A DNA stretch of 8,500 bases, from positions 1-8,500 of the forward strand of contig JAQUNY010000061.1 of the NCBI GenBank assembly GCA_028717405.1. Reading direction: 5' to 3'. This document shows, piece after piece, positions 1 through 6,533 of the stretch. The notes below the pieces were generated by a model, which was given only the letters and a program-made list of their open reading frames with translations, had not been told where the DNA came from and did not search any database. The DNA comes from Eubacteriales bacterium. Its GTDB lineage: Bacteria > Bacillota > Clostridia > JAQUNY01. Made by a program: the position numbers and the translations under genes. Position 1 is the stretch's first letter. Each line of letters begins with the position of its first letter.

Positions 1-685
1 CTGTATACCCGCCCCGCCATGTGGCGTCGGTTTCGCATACCCTGACACATCCCGGCCCCAGTCCTCTGGTTGCAAGGAACTGCCTGAAGCCCTCCAGCCT
101 TTCTCTGGACGAGGATATCTGAAGATCACCGGCAATATACAGGAAGCTGCTGTGTCCCCTGCCAAAAAGGTGTTCAGCCGCGATATTCCCGCCAAGTACA
201 TCATCATTTACAACTACATTGGTACTTATCTCGGAAAAATACCTTCCCACAAGTATAAAAGGTATCTTTTTTGCCAGCAGCTCCTGAACAGGGCCCTTGC
301 CCTTCATAGACGGGAAAAGTATTATACCGTCCACTTTGTGCTGGAGCATGCTCCTCACAGCTTCAAGCTCTTCTTCATAATTCTCGCTTGTATTGGCAAG
401 CAGCATGGTGTAGCCCGCTTCCCTGCATTTGACAGATATTCCCTTTATCATTCCCGCAAAAACCGGATTGCTGATGTCGGATACAATGGCTCCGATCGTC
501 TTTGAACGGTTGGTTCTCAGGGCAGCCGCATTTAAATTGATCCTGTAGTTCATGCTTTCAGCAGCTTTCCTCACAATTTCCTTCGTTTCCCTGCCAATAT
601 CAGGCATATCTCTCAAAGCCCTCGATACGGTGTTGACCGAAAGGTTAAGCTCCTTTGCCAGATCCTTTAAGGTTACAGTACCCAA
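1..685 (-). CDS. LacI-family transcriptional repressor, C-terminus cut off by the left edge
   Basis: The first 228 codons are present; the remaining sugar-binding lobe lies beyond the window. Residues 5-24 form the LacI helix-turn-helix (TLKDLAKELNLSVNTVSRAL). The hinge follows at about 50-58 (NLNAAALRTNRS), then the periplasmic-binding-protein-like core from about residue 63 (KTIGAIVSDISNPVFAGMIKG). The start is TTG at 683-685: an in-frame TGA lies directly upstream, HTH residues begin within five codons, and GGGGGAG (693-699) sits 7 bases upstream. In this family the core binds a small sugar or sugar derivative and changes operator affinity. As last visible gene of a same-strand catabolic set it probably controls that set, which is inference. 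Its leader carries an unusual octamer repeat array. Family assignment is firm; the ligand is unknown. Confidence 0.95.
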   Translation of the reverse strand, partial: MGTVTLKDLAKELNLSVNTVSRALRDMPDIGRETKEIVRKAAESMNYRINLNAAALRTNRSKTIGAIVSDISNPVFAGMIKGISVKCREAGYTMLLANTSENYEEELEAVRSMLQHKVDGIILFPSMKGKGPVQELLAKKIPFILVGRYFSEISTNVVVNDDVLGGNIAAEHLFGRGHSSFLYIAGDLQISSSRERLEGFRQFLATRGLGPGCVRVCETDATWRGGYT

Positions 686-692
686 TCAAATA

Positions 693-699
693 CTCCCCC
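693..699 (-). promoter_or_regulatory. Ribosome binding site of the LacI gene (decides the TTG start)
   Basis: GGGGGAG on the minus strand lies 7 bases upstream of the TTG at 683-685. No ATG or GTG gives a complete helix-turn-helix in this frame. The site overlaps the first unit of the neighbouring octamer repeat array. Confidence 0.7.
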
Positions 700-751
700 T
701 TTGTCCCTCTGCCCCTTTGCCCCTATCTCCCTATGTCCCTATGTCTCTCTT
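696..751. repeat. Seven tandem 8-bp repeats between the serine hydrolase stop and the LacI ribosome binding site
   Basis: On the plus strand the units are cccctttg, tccctctg, cccctttg, cccctatc, tccctatg, tccctatg and a degenerate tctctctt. The period is exactly eight bases and the consensus is about YCCCTWTG. On the transcribed (minus) strand this reads as purine-rich CATAGGGA/CAAAGGGG units, so each copy carries an AGGG(G/A) core resembling a Shine-Dalgarno sequence. The array starts at the hydrolase stop codon (750-752) and ends inside the LacI ribosome binding site. It nearly fills this 64-base gap. Such arrays can change copy number by slipped-strand replication; an effect on LacI translation is inference. 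Confidence 0.85.
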
Positions 752-2282
752 ATTTGCGGACGCCGCTCATAAATCCCTGATATTCGTTCATGAACCACTG
801 GGCTACTTTCCTCATATATAGGGTAATATCGTTTTCTCCGAACACAACATGCACTCTCAGCGTGCCGAAATAATCATCTGCAGCAAAAAAATTCAGCAGA
901 AGGTCATTGTCTCCGATCCACACTCCGGAGCCATATGTATTATATCCTTTGCCTGAAGGCGTTCCGAGTATCCTGCCGAAATAATGTGTCTCCGGGAATT
1001 CCTGCTGCACATGTCTGCCAAAACCGAATTTCAGGATATGATCCCCTGTCCGGTTTGTATAGATAAATCTTCCTTCACCGGCCTCAAACTCAAATTTTAC
1101 GCGGCTGATACGGGCATTGTTATCGTTCATTGCATATTCAATTCCCGTATGGTTTTGCGCCTTTTCAGACAGGCAGGCGGCAGCACTGTCGCCTTCGATC
1201 CCTCCGGCAAGCTGCATAACAAGATTTTTCAGTCTTTCCTCAAGCCTGGTTTGTGCTTCTTTGTCAGGAGTCAGTTTCCCCTCCCCGGATATCAGGGACG
1301 GGAAAATACAATCCCATAAAGCATCATAGATAATAGAGTGCCCGGATTTGTATATCTGCTCATCTGCGGTAGTCACAAGGATAAAATCCTGATCAGGGAG
1401 GCAAATGGCAATCTGTCCCCCCATGCCCAGGCATGCAAATCCTCCGTGCCTTGTCATCCAGAACTGGTAGCCATAACCGAAGGATTGCTCAGGATCATCG
1501 CTTGCCGTGCTGTTGTCTATCTGCTTTGATGTGGCCGCCGAAATGTAATCCTCAGGTATGAGCTGCTTCCCATCCCACCTGCCTTTATTCATGCAAACCA
1601 GCGCAAATCTGGCCAGATCCTTTGATGTACACATAACACCTGTGCCAAAAGCCGAATAGCCGCAGGGCGTCTTTATGCACCAGGCATCCTTCGAAAAGCC
1701 TGTCGGGTCAAAGAGGCGCGGCCTCAGATAATCCATCAGCGGCATCCCTGCAACCCTCTCGGCCATAGCAGTAAGAGTTGTAGTACAGGCTGTGTTATAA
1801 TTGAATATTTTCCCCGGTATATGATTCGGAGGTTTTTCAAAATACGTCGCAATAAAATCCGGATCGTCGTAATTATAAGTTGGTCCGCCATGGCTGTCAG
1901 CCATGCGCAGCATATCTCTTATCGTAGTCTGCTCCAGCCAGGGATGTATGTTTATGCCCTTCGTTTTATCAGGAAAATATTGGGTTATCCTGTCGTCAAG
2001 GGATATTTTTCCTTCACCGGCCAGGATCCCGACTCCGACAGAGAGAAAGCTTTTGCTCGTGGAATACATCCGATGGAGGATATCCGGTGACAGCGGCTTG
2101 TAATATCCTTCAGCCAATATCTTTCCGTGCCGGATCATTATGAAGCTGTGAAGGCAAAGATTTTTATCCTTTAATCTTGTTATAAATGCTGTCACGGCTT
2201 TGGAAGGTATCCCCGCACTTTCGGGGGTGACTTTTTCCAATGAGTTGCAGTATTCCCTGGCAACCTGCTTTTTTTGTTTCAT
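750..2282 (-). CDS. Beta-lactamase-fold serine hydrolase (class C / esterase-like)
   Basis: This 510-residue protein belongs to the serine beta-lactamase/penicillin-binding-protein superfamily. The catalytic domain (about 15-325) carries S74-T-S-K77, the SxxK nucleophile and base. A Y162-N-T motif stands where the family has YxN/YxS, and GMGGQ (286-290) stands where the KTG-like strand lies. The pattern resembles family VIII esterases, 6-aminohexanoate-dimer hydrolase and D-aminopeptidases more than true AmpC. No signal peptide is visible (the N-terminus is MKQKKQVARE), so it is probably cytoplasmic, which argues against antibiotic resistance. Residues from about 340 on form an extra domain, possibly a beta-rich substrate-binding module; I do not recognise it. 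The ATG has GGGAG (2289-2293) six bases upstream. Within a sugar catabolic locus, ester or amide hydrolysis of an acylated sugar is plausible but unproven. Confidence 0.88.
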   Translation of the reverse strand: MKQKKQVAREYCNSLEKVTPESAGIPSKAVTAFITRLKDKNLCLHSFIMIRHGKILAEGYYKPLSPDILHRMYSTSKSFLSVGVGILAGEGKISLDDRITQYFPDKTKGINIHPWLEQTTIRDMLRMADSHGGPTYNYDDPDFIATYFEKPPNHIPGKIFNYNTACTTTLTAMAERVAGMPLMDYLRPRLFDPTGFSKDAWCIKTPCGYSAFGTGVMCTSKDLARFALVCMNKGRWDGKQLIPEDYISAATSKQIDNSTASDDPEQSFGYGYQFWMTRHGGFACLGMGGQIAICLPDQDFILVTTADEQIYKSGHSIIYDALWDCIFPSLISGEGKLTPDKEAQTRLEERLKNLVMQLAGGIEGDSAAACLSEKAQNHTGIEYAMNDNNARISRVKFEFEAGEGRFIYTNRTGDHILKFGFGRHVQQEFPETHYFGRILGTPSGKGYNTYGSGVWIGDNDLLLNFFAADDYFGTLRVHVVFGENDITLYMRKVAQWFMNEYQGFMSGVRK

Positions 2283-2315
2283 TACATTCTCCCATAGTAT
2301 TTTTTATATACCGGA

Positions 2316-2390
2316 TTACATCCGCAAGTTCGATTTCCGGGTCACCTGCGTCTCGAAAAAATCTTCTTTGGGTATGTTTATATGTTGCAT
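2316..2390 (-). other. 24-codon ORF with strong ribosome binding site; possible frameshifted remnant or leader peptide
   Basis: An ATG at 2388-2390 follows AGGAGG (2400-2405) at 9 bases, and that site overlaps the TAG stop of the upstream TIM-barrel gene. The zero frame gives MQHINIPKEDFFET and ends at TAA 2316-2318, 33 bases before the serine hydrolase ATG. At codons 10-12 (GAT TTT TTC) there is a run of six T. The -1 frame after it reads RDAGDPEIELADVIRYIKNT and stays open to TAA 2164-2166, overlapping the hydrolase start. The -1 reading looks more protein-like than the zero frame, so this may be a small gene broken by a one-base indel, a programmed-frameshift candidate, or a coupling leader. 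I recognise no family. Confidence 0.4.
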
Positions 2391-2403
2391 AATAAAATGC
2401 CTC

Positions 2404-3321
2404 CTATATTTTCAACTCCTGTAGTTTCTTAAATATTTCGGGATCGCTGATCGCTTCTTCCTGTTCCATATACAGTGTAAGGTTTTTATAAGCAACCTCT
2501 ATCGCGAAGAAGGTATATTCTTTACCTTCGAATTCAAGCGATACATAACCGTCATATTTCGCTTCCGTAAGTATCCTGAAAGTTTGCGGCATATTAAGAA
2601 CACCCTGCCCAAATATAGTCCCCCTGTAATAATTGCCATGCAGAGAACGCCCCCAGCCTTCTCCCGGATTCGGATAATGCCCCGGTCTTATAAAAAAGTC
2701 CTTGGCGTGAACATGCATGCAATAAGGTGCCATTATGGCAACACCTTTCAATGGGTCGTCATCCACACAGATATTGTTGCCTATGTCAACAAGTATGCCA
2801 TAATTATCATGATCAACCACCCGGACCAGTTCTTCCATTACTTTTCCGCTCTGGAACATACGGCCATGGTTCTCGCTCATGGTTCGGATGCCTTTTGAAG
2901 CGCCATACTCGGCAACCGAACGGATCGGTGCAGCGATGACCTTAAGAGCGTCCATGTAATTCCTGCGCCTTGGATCCTCAAAACGCCATGCATGGTCGTG
3001 ACGGACACCAAATGCTCCCAGAACTTCAGCAACATCTATCTGCTTCTTTATCCTTTCAGCTTCAGCCCACGGATCTTTGTTGCTTCCGAGCAGGAAGTCA
3101 GCGTGGGGAGAATATTGCACAATTTTGACATCAAACTCTTTGCAACGGGCAGCAATTTTTAGCGCAACCTCCATTATGTCACCGCCATCAGGTACAGGCA
3201 GGTCGATAAACTCTATTGCGTTAAAGCCTATCTGCTTTGCCTTCGGAATAATGTCCATGAACTGGATTTCATTTCTGCGGTACGCCGGGTAAAAACTATA
3301 CGCGCTGACACATGCTTTCAT
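2404..3321 (-). CDS. TIM-barrel sugar (phosphate) isomerase/epimerase, copy B
   Basis: The 305-residue protein belongs to the xylose-isomerase-like TIM-barrel superfamily (AP endonuclease 2 family), which holds IolE, IolI, hydroxypyruvate isomerases and 3-epimerases. The four expected divalent-metal ligands are at strand ends: E150 (RTMSENHG), D179 (ILVDIGN), H205 (MHVHAKD) and E263 (VSLEFEG). The start is ATG at 3319-3321, with AAGGAG (3332-3337) ten bases upstream. An in-frame TTG at 3340-3342 would place the ribosome binding site inside the gene, so I rejected it. It lies 40 bases after the metallophosphoesterase. It differs clearly from the other TIM-barrel gene here (4535-5362), so the two probably catalyse different steps. 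Superfamily is secure; substrate and reaction are not. Confidence 0.9.
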   Translation of the reverse strand: MKACVSAYSFYPAYRRNEIQFMDIIPKAKQIGFNAIEFIDLPVPDGGDIMEVALKIAARCKEFDVKIVQYSPHADFLLGSNKDPWAEAERIKKQIDVAEVLGAFGVRHDHAWRFEDPRRRNYMDALKVIAAPIRSVAEYGASKGIRTMSENHGRMFQSGKVMEELVRVVDHDNYGILVDIGNNICVDDDPLKGVAIMAPYCMHVHAKDFFIRPGHYPNPGEGWGRSLHGNYYRGTIFGQGVLNMPQTFRILTEAKYDGYVSLEFEGKEYTFFAIEVAYKNLTLYMEQEEAISDPEIFKKLQELKI

Positions 3322-3331
3322 AATATTCATT

Positions 3332-3337
3332 CTCCTT
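3332..3337 (-). promoter_or_regulatory. Ribosome binding site of TIM-barrel gene B (decides the start)
   Basis: AAGGAG on the minus strand lies 10 bases before ATG 3319-3321. A closer ATG (3328-3330) is only one base from the site, and an in-frame TTG (3340-3342) lies upstream of it. The third candidate therefore best fits as start. Confidence 0.7.
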
Positions 3338-3361
3338 TTCAAATTTTATATTCCCTACAGT

Positions 3362-4186
3362 TTATTTAATTATTATTTCACGAGCAGTATTTTTTCCGGT
3401 AACATATTGGGGAAGGCAGTCTGTAACTTTTCCTTCATAATCAAAATGTAAATGTCCGCAAAAAATGGCTTTAATAAGCGGTTCTTGTTTAATGTATTCG
3501 GTTGCTTCCAGTGTGATTTCATCTGCCAATTGCTGTTTAAACTGATTATCTGTGTATGCAGTCATAAGCTCTGTAGGGGTTGAAACAAGGTAAGCGCAGT
3601 CGGCACGCATCATCTTTTTTTTATAGAGATCCGGTTCATATAGTGGTGTGTGAAACAGTAAAATAATAGGCATATTCAAACTTGCTTCAGCCTTTAAAGC
3701 CTGAAGCTGAAATGGCTCAAAACGATAATATGAATTGTCAATTGCTATCAGATTTACCCCATTGACCTTTTTAGATGAAAAACGGATATCATTTCTAAAT
3801 GCTTCCTGCACTCTTTCAAGACTTTGATTTCTATATTCGGCATCTTCAAATGCTTCTCCAACAAAAAGACTGAACTCATGGTTCCCGGCTGCAACAAAAC
3901 AGTCGGTTTTGTCGACAAACTTCTTAACACGTTCAAGATTCGCGTACGATACAAAGTCGATAATATCACCTGTATGAACCATTATAGCCCCTGTCTCTTT
4001 AGCAATATTCTCGGCTTCTCGCAAATCATTTTCGGCAGTGCTGAAAGAAGGATATCTTTTTGCAGCAAGATCAAGTTTTCGCTGGATTTCCCTCCCATCG
4101 GCGAGCGTCAAATGAGTATCACTGATTTGCAGCAGTCTGAAGAGCTCAATCCCGCCAATATTGATTTCTGTGGTTATTCTATTCAT
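3362..4186 (-). CDS. Calcineurin-like metallophosphoesterase
   Basis: This 274-residue protein has the complete dinuclear-metal motif set in order: D23-x-H25 (ISDTH), G-D74-x-x-D77 (GDIID), G-N102-H103-E104 (AGNHE), H179 (LLFHTPLY) and G-H245-x-H247 (FCGHLHF). All expected metal ligands are present, so it should be an active hydrolase of a phosphomonoester or phosphodiester. No signal peptide or membrane segment is visible, implying a cytoplasmic enzyme. The ATG has AGGAAG (4192-4197) five bases upstream. The gene start overlaps the end of the GH3 remnant by eight bases, and its ribosome binding site lies within that remnant. In this context it might dephosphorylate a sugar-phosphate intermediate or cleave a cyclic or glycosyl phosphate, but the superfamily is too broad to name a substrate. 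Confidence 0.92.
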   Translation of the reverse strand: MNRITTEINIGGIELFRLLQISDTHLTLADGREIQRKLDLAAKRYPSFSTAENDLREAENIAKETGAIMVHTGDIIDFVSYANLERVKKFVDKTDCFVAAGNHEFSLFVGEAFEDAEYRNQSLERVQEAFRNDIRFSSKKVNGVNLIAIDNSYYRFEPFQLQALKAEASLNMPIILLFHTPLYEPDLYKKKMMRADCAYLVSTPTELMTAYTDNQFKQQLADEITLEATEYIKQEPLIKAIFCGHLHFDYEGKVTDCLPQYVTGKNTAREIIIK

Positions 4187-4493
4187 TTTTTCTTCCTTTT
4201 TTTATCTTATTTTTATCCAATGGTATCATCTTATTTTGGTTTGTTACTAATGTGATATTGTTCTTTGCGATTTCCTTATTTACTTTATTTGTGCATTCCA
4301 GTTGTTCTTCCCGTATGCCTCCTCCGCAACACTTATACCCTTCCGAAAACAAACCGATTTTTCCCTTCATTTCAAGTACTCTCCGACAAGCATCGTTAAT
4401 CCTGGTTTCTGACCGTTCACCACTTAGCACAGCCTTTTCCACCACATCAATATGGTGGCAAAAGAAAATATGATGTGGCGATCCGCAGGGCAC
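4179..4493 (-). pseudogene. Remnant of a glycoside hydrolase family 3 gene (end of the barrel domain and the linker only)
   Basis: The 104-codon frame encodes a stretch characteristic of GH3 enzymes. The motif EKAVLSGERSETRINDACRR, then VLEMKGKIGLF, matches the end of the (beta/alpha)8 domain. KEIAKNNITLVTNQNKMIPL matches the start of the second domain. Everything else is missing: no KHF-H catalytic region, no nucleophile aspartate motif, and the C-terminal domain stops after about twenty residues. GH3 enzymes normally have well over 350 residues. Similarity fades upstream of about residue 9, and an in-frame TAA lies at 4509-4511. The only start is a GTG at 4491-4493 without a good ribosome binding site. 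I read it as a fragment left after 5' and 3' deletions. It suggests the locus once encoded a beta-glucosidase or N-acetylhexosaminidase. Confidence 0.75.
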
Positions 4494-4534
4494 GCAACCC
4501 CATAAAGCTTATACAGGCGGTCACATCCATCTTT

Positions 4535-5362
4535 TCATACACATGCCATCATATCTCTCAGATATGTAATTGTTTTCCTGATATCTATCAGCTGCTGCTC
4601 ACCACTTGTCTCACGTTCAATATACAAATCGCCGGTGTATCCCTGCTTAAGCAGTTTGGGGAGGAAAACCGGAAAATTGACAGACCCTTCTCCGACGACT
4701 CTTTCTTTCCCGTTTTTATGGAAGTCAGTTGTATAATCACCGTCTTTTACATGAACACCTCTTATTTTCTCTTTGAAAATATCAAGGGCATCCACAGGAT
4801 TGCCACGCCCGTAAAGTATAAGATTTGCCGGGTCAAGGTTAATTCCCAGGTTGTCCATACCCGTATCGGTTATAAGCCTCATTAGCGTTACAGGGGTTTC
4901 CTGGCCTGTTTCAAAATTGAAATATATGCCTTTCGCTTTGCAATATCCGGCAATATTTTTTACTGCATTCAAAATACCCCGGTATTCGGGATAAGACGGC
5001 GACTCCGGAATGAACCCGGCATGTGTGGCCATATCCCTGACACCCAGCCAGGCAGCGAACTCCGCTCCGCGGATGAGTTCCTGCATTCTCTGATAACGGA
5101 ATACTTCCGGCACGATACCCAACGTTAGCGGGCCGTCAATATGATCCCATACTTTTGGACCGCTCCATCCTGCCCAAAATGAAGTGATCCTGACTTTCCC
5201 GGATAGTATTTCTAACGCTTTCAAGGCATTTTCCCTGGTCAAAAGATCGTTTTCCCAATTGACTATCTGTACTGTTTCAACTCCGAGATCGACTAACTGT
5301 TCTGCCCCATTGACAAGCAATTTTTTTAATGGATATATGACTCCTATGGTATTATTATACAT
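4535..5362 (-). CDS. TIM-barrel sugar (phosphate) isomerase/epimerase, copy A
   Basis: This 275-residue protein has the xylose-isomerase-like TIM-barrel pattern. Likely metal ligands are E151 in FNFETGQE (E155 is an alternative), D177 (NLDPAN), H204 (GVHVKDG) and E249 (LYIERE), at the ends of strands expected to bind a Mn or Mg ion for enediolate chemistry. The start is ATG at 5360-5362, preceded at seven bases by AAGGAG (5370-5375). A longer frame to 5398 lacks a ribosome binding site and adds twelve residues not expected at the barrel's first strand. It lies 96 bases downstream of the Gfo/Idh gene, a pairing common in carbohydrate loci where oxidation at a sugar carbon is followed by epimerisation, hydrolysis or elimination. 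The superfamily is secure; the substrate is not deducible. Confidence 0.9.
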   Translation of the reverse strand: MYNNTIGVIYPLKKLLVNGAEQLVDLGVETVQIVNWENDLLTRENALKALEILSGKVRITSFWAGWSGPKVWDHIDGPLTLGIVPEVFRYQRMQELIRGAEFAAWLGVRDMATHAGFIPESPSYPEYRGILNAVKNIAGYCKAKGIYFNFETGQETPVTLMRLITDTGMDNLGINLDPANLILYGRGNPVDALDIFKEKIRGVHVKDGDYTTDFHKNGKERVVGEGSVNFPVFLPKLLKQGYTGDLYIERETSGEQQLIDIRKTITYLRDMMACV

Positions 5363-5369
5363 ACACTCA

Positions 5370-5375
5370 CTCCTT
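5370..5375 (-). promoter_or_regulatory. Ribosome binding site of TIM-barrel gene A (decides the start)
   Basis: AAGGAG on the minus strand lies seven bases upstream of ATG 5360-5362, ideal spacing. It excludes the longer in-frame start at 5398. Confidence 0.75.
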
Positions 5376-5458
5376 ATGCATATTATAGTTGCAACCATGA
5401 AAGCTGCCTGATAAAACTACCGATCTATTTTACCCGGGCATTCGGAGGACGCTTTTCC

Positions 5459-6466
5459 CTATAAATATATTTTTTGCCCGGTCTGGGCAGACTCTTTCTC
5501 GGCCAGTGCTATCTCTATGGTCTGCATACAACTTTCCGGGGTATTTACAAGACTGTCCCTTCCTTCTTGTATACAACTGATAAAGTCGATTATTTCATCT
5601 CTGTATTGATTTTCATTTTCAATTTTCAATTCTGAAGCGCCTTCTTTTTCCGTATACAAGGTCAAAGCCGACCCTTTGAGTTCAAGCGCGCCGTGTTCGA
5701 AGCCTGCCAGGAATCCCGGTGTGAAAGGGTAAGCCCCGGGCAGCGACCAGTCACCTATTGCTGAGAATTTATGCTGTCCATAATCATAAATTGTGGTTAT
5801 CGAATCGAATCCTGTCTTGATGTTAGTAGCCATTGATTGCACGGAAACAGGTTTGCCGAATACCCAGTTTATAAAGTCCGTATCATGTACATGCATATCT
5901 AGTGCAGCCCCTCCGCTTTTTGCTTCATCCAGCATCCAGTTCTGCCAAGACCATGCAGGTGTATGGCTGTACCTGTAAAAATGGGCTTTAATGATTTTGC
6001 CCAATTCATTGTTCAACGCGTAATCCCTGAGTTTGATATATTTTTTGGAATATCTCAGGCACTGACCGATCATTAACTTTTTTCCGGCGTGTTTTGCAGC
6101 GTTTATCATATTTGCGCACTTTTCAAGGGACAGGGCCATCGGTTTTTCCGAAAATACATGCACGCCTTTCTCAAGTGCGGATATCGCAACCTTGTCGTGA
6201 AGATATGTCGGCAATGCTGTTATTATGAAATCAAGCTTTTCATTATTCAGCATTTCGTTTACATCAGTGTAAATTCTGTATTGATTTAAATCGATTTTAG
6301 CCAGCCGTTCATTCAGGTTCGTCGTTGTGCCTTCATATATCCTCTTTTCCTCAATATCACATAAGGCAGTCAATTTGATATCGTCCCTGATTTTTTCAAG
6401 CTGTATCATGTTAAACAGGTGGACTTTCCCCAACCCGCCAACACCGGCAATCGCAAAATTCAACAT
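5459..6466 (-). CDS. Gfo/Idh/MocA-family NAD(P)-dependent oxidoreductase
   Basis: This 335-residue protein has the length and layout of the glucose-fructose oxidoreductase / inositol dehydrogenase family. A Rossmann dinucleotide-binding loop lies near the start (AGVGGLGKVH, GxGxxG at 8-13). The family's EKP motif with the catalytic lysine is at 107-109 (FSEKPMALS). The C-terminal alpha/beta domain carries D190-x-x-x-H194-x-x-D197 (GGAALDMHVHDTD), matching the catalytic His and Asp signature. It should oxidise or reduce a hydroxyl of a sugar, cyclitol or glycoside with a bound or exchangeable nicotinamide cofactor in the cytoplasm. ATG 6464-6466 follows AAGGAGG (6476-6482) at nine bases; two upstream in-frame candidates lack a site. 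It is followed by a TIM-barrel isomerase gene, as in inositol and 3-keto-glycoside loci. The exact substrate is unknown. Confidence 0.94.
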   Translation of the reverse strand: MLNFAIAGVGGLGKVHLFNMIQLEKIRDDIKLTALCDIEEKRIYEGTTTNLNERLAKIDLNQYRIYTDVNEMLNNEKLDFIITALPTYLHDKVAISALEKGVHVFSEKPMALSLEKCANMINAAKHAGKKLMIGQCLRYSKKYIKLRDYALNNELGKIIKAHFYRYSHTPAWSWQNWMLDEAKSGGAALDMHVHDTDFINWVFGKPVSVQSMATNIKTGFDSITTIYDYGQHKFSAIGDWSLPGAYPFTPGFLAGFEHGALELKGSALTLYTEKEGASELKIENENQYRDEIIDFISCIQEGRDSLVNTPESCMQTIEIALAEKESAQTGQKIYL

Positions 6467-6475
6467 ATGCAGCAT

Positions 6476-6482
6476 CCTCCTT
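6476..6482 (-). promoter_or_regulatory. Ribosome binding site of the Gfo/Idh gene (decides the start)
   Basis: AAGGAGG on the minus strand is nine bases before ATG 6464-6466. Another in-frame ATG (6473-6475) directly abuts the site and is unusable. The chosen start puts the Rossmann strand at residues 2-7, as the family expects. Confidence 0.75.
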
Positions 6483-6533
6483 AATATGGTTTGGTTAAGG
6501 CATTTCTTTGAAATGACCCACAACTTGTTAAAC

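Noticed and set aside
152..505. Plus-strand ORF of 117 codons.
   Set aside because: It is the antisense shadow of the clearly recognisable LacI gene, without ribosome binding site or recognisable domain. The other plus-strand ORFs were rejected on the same grounds.
3824..4255. Plus-strand ORF of 143 codons.
   Set aside because: It lies opposite the metallophosphoesterase, whose complete metal-binding motifs show which strand codes. No family resemblance is visible.
5382..5387. Perfect TATAAT on the minus strand upstream of TIM-barrel gene A.
   Set aside because: No good -35 lies 16-18 bases upstream, and the implied start site would fall almost at the ribosome binding site. It is probably chance in AT-rich DNA.
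6501..6515. Hairpin catttc-ttt-gaaatg between the ferredoxin stop and the Gfo/Idh start.
   Set aside because: Only six pairs, mostly A-T, with no T-run after it. It does not support a terminator or attenuator.
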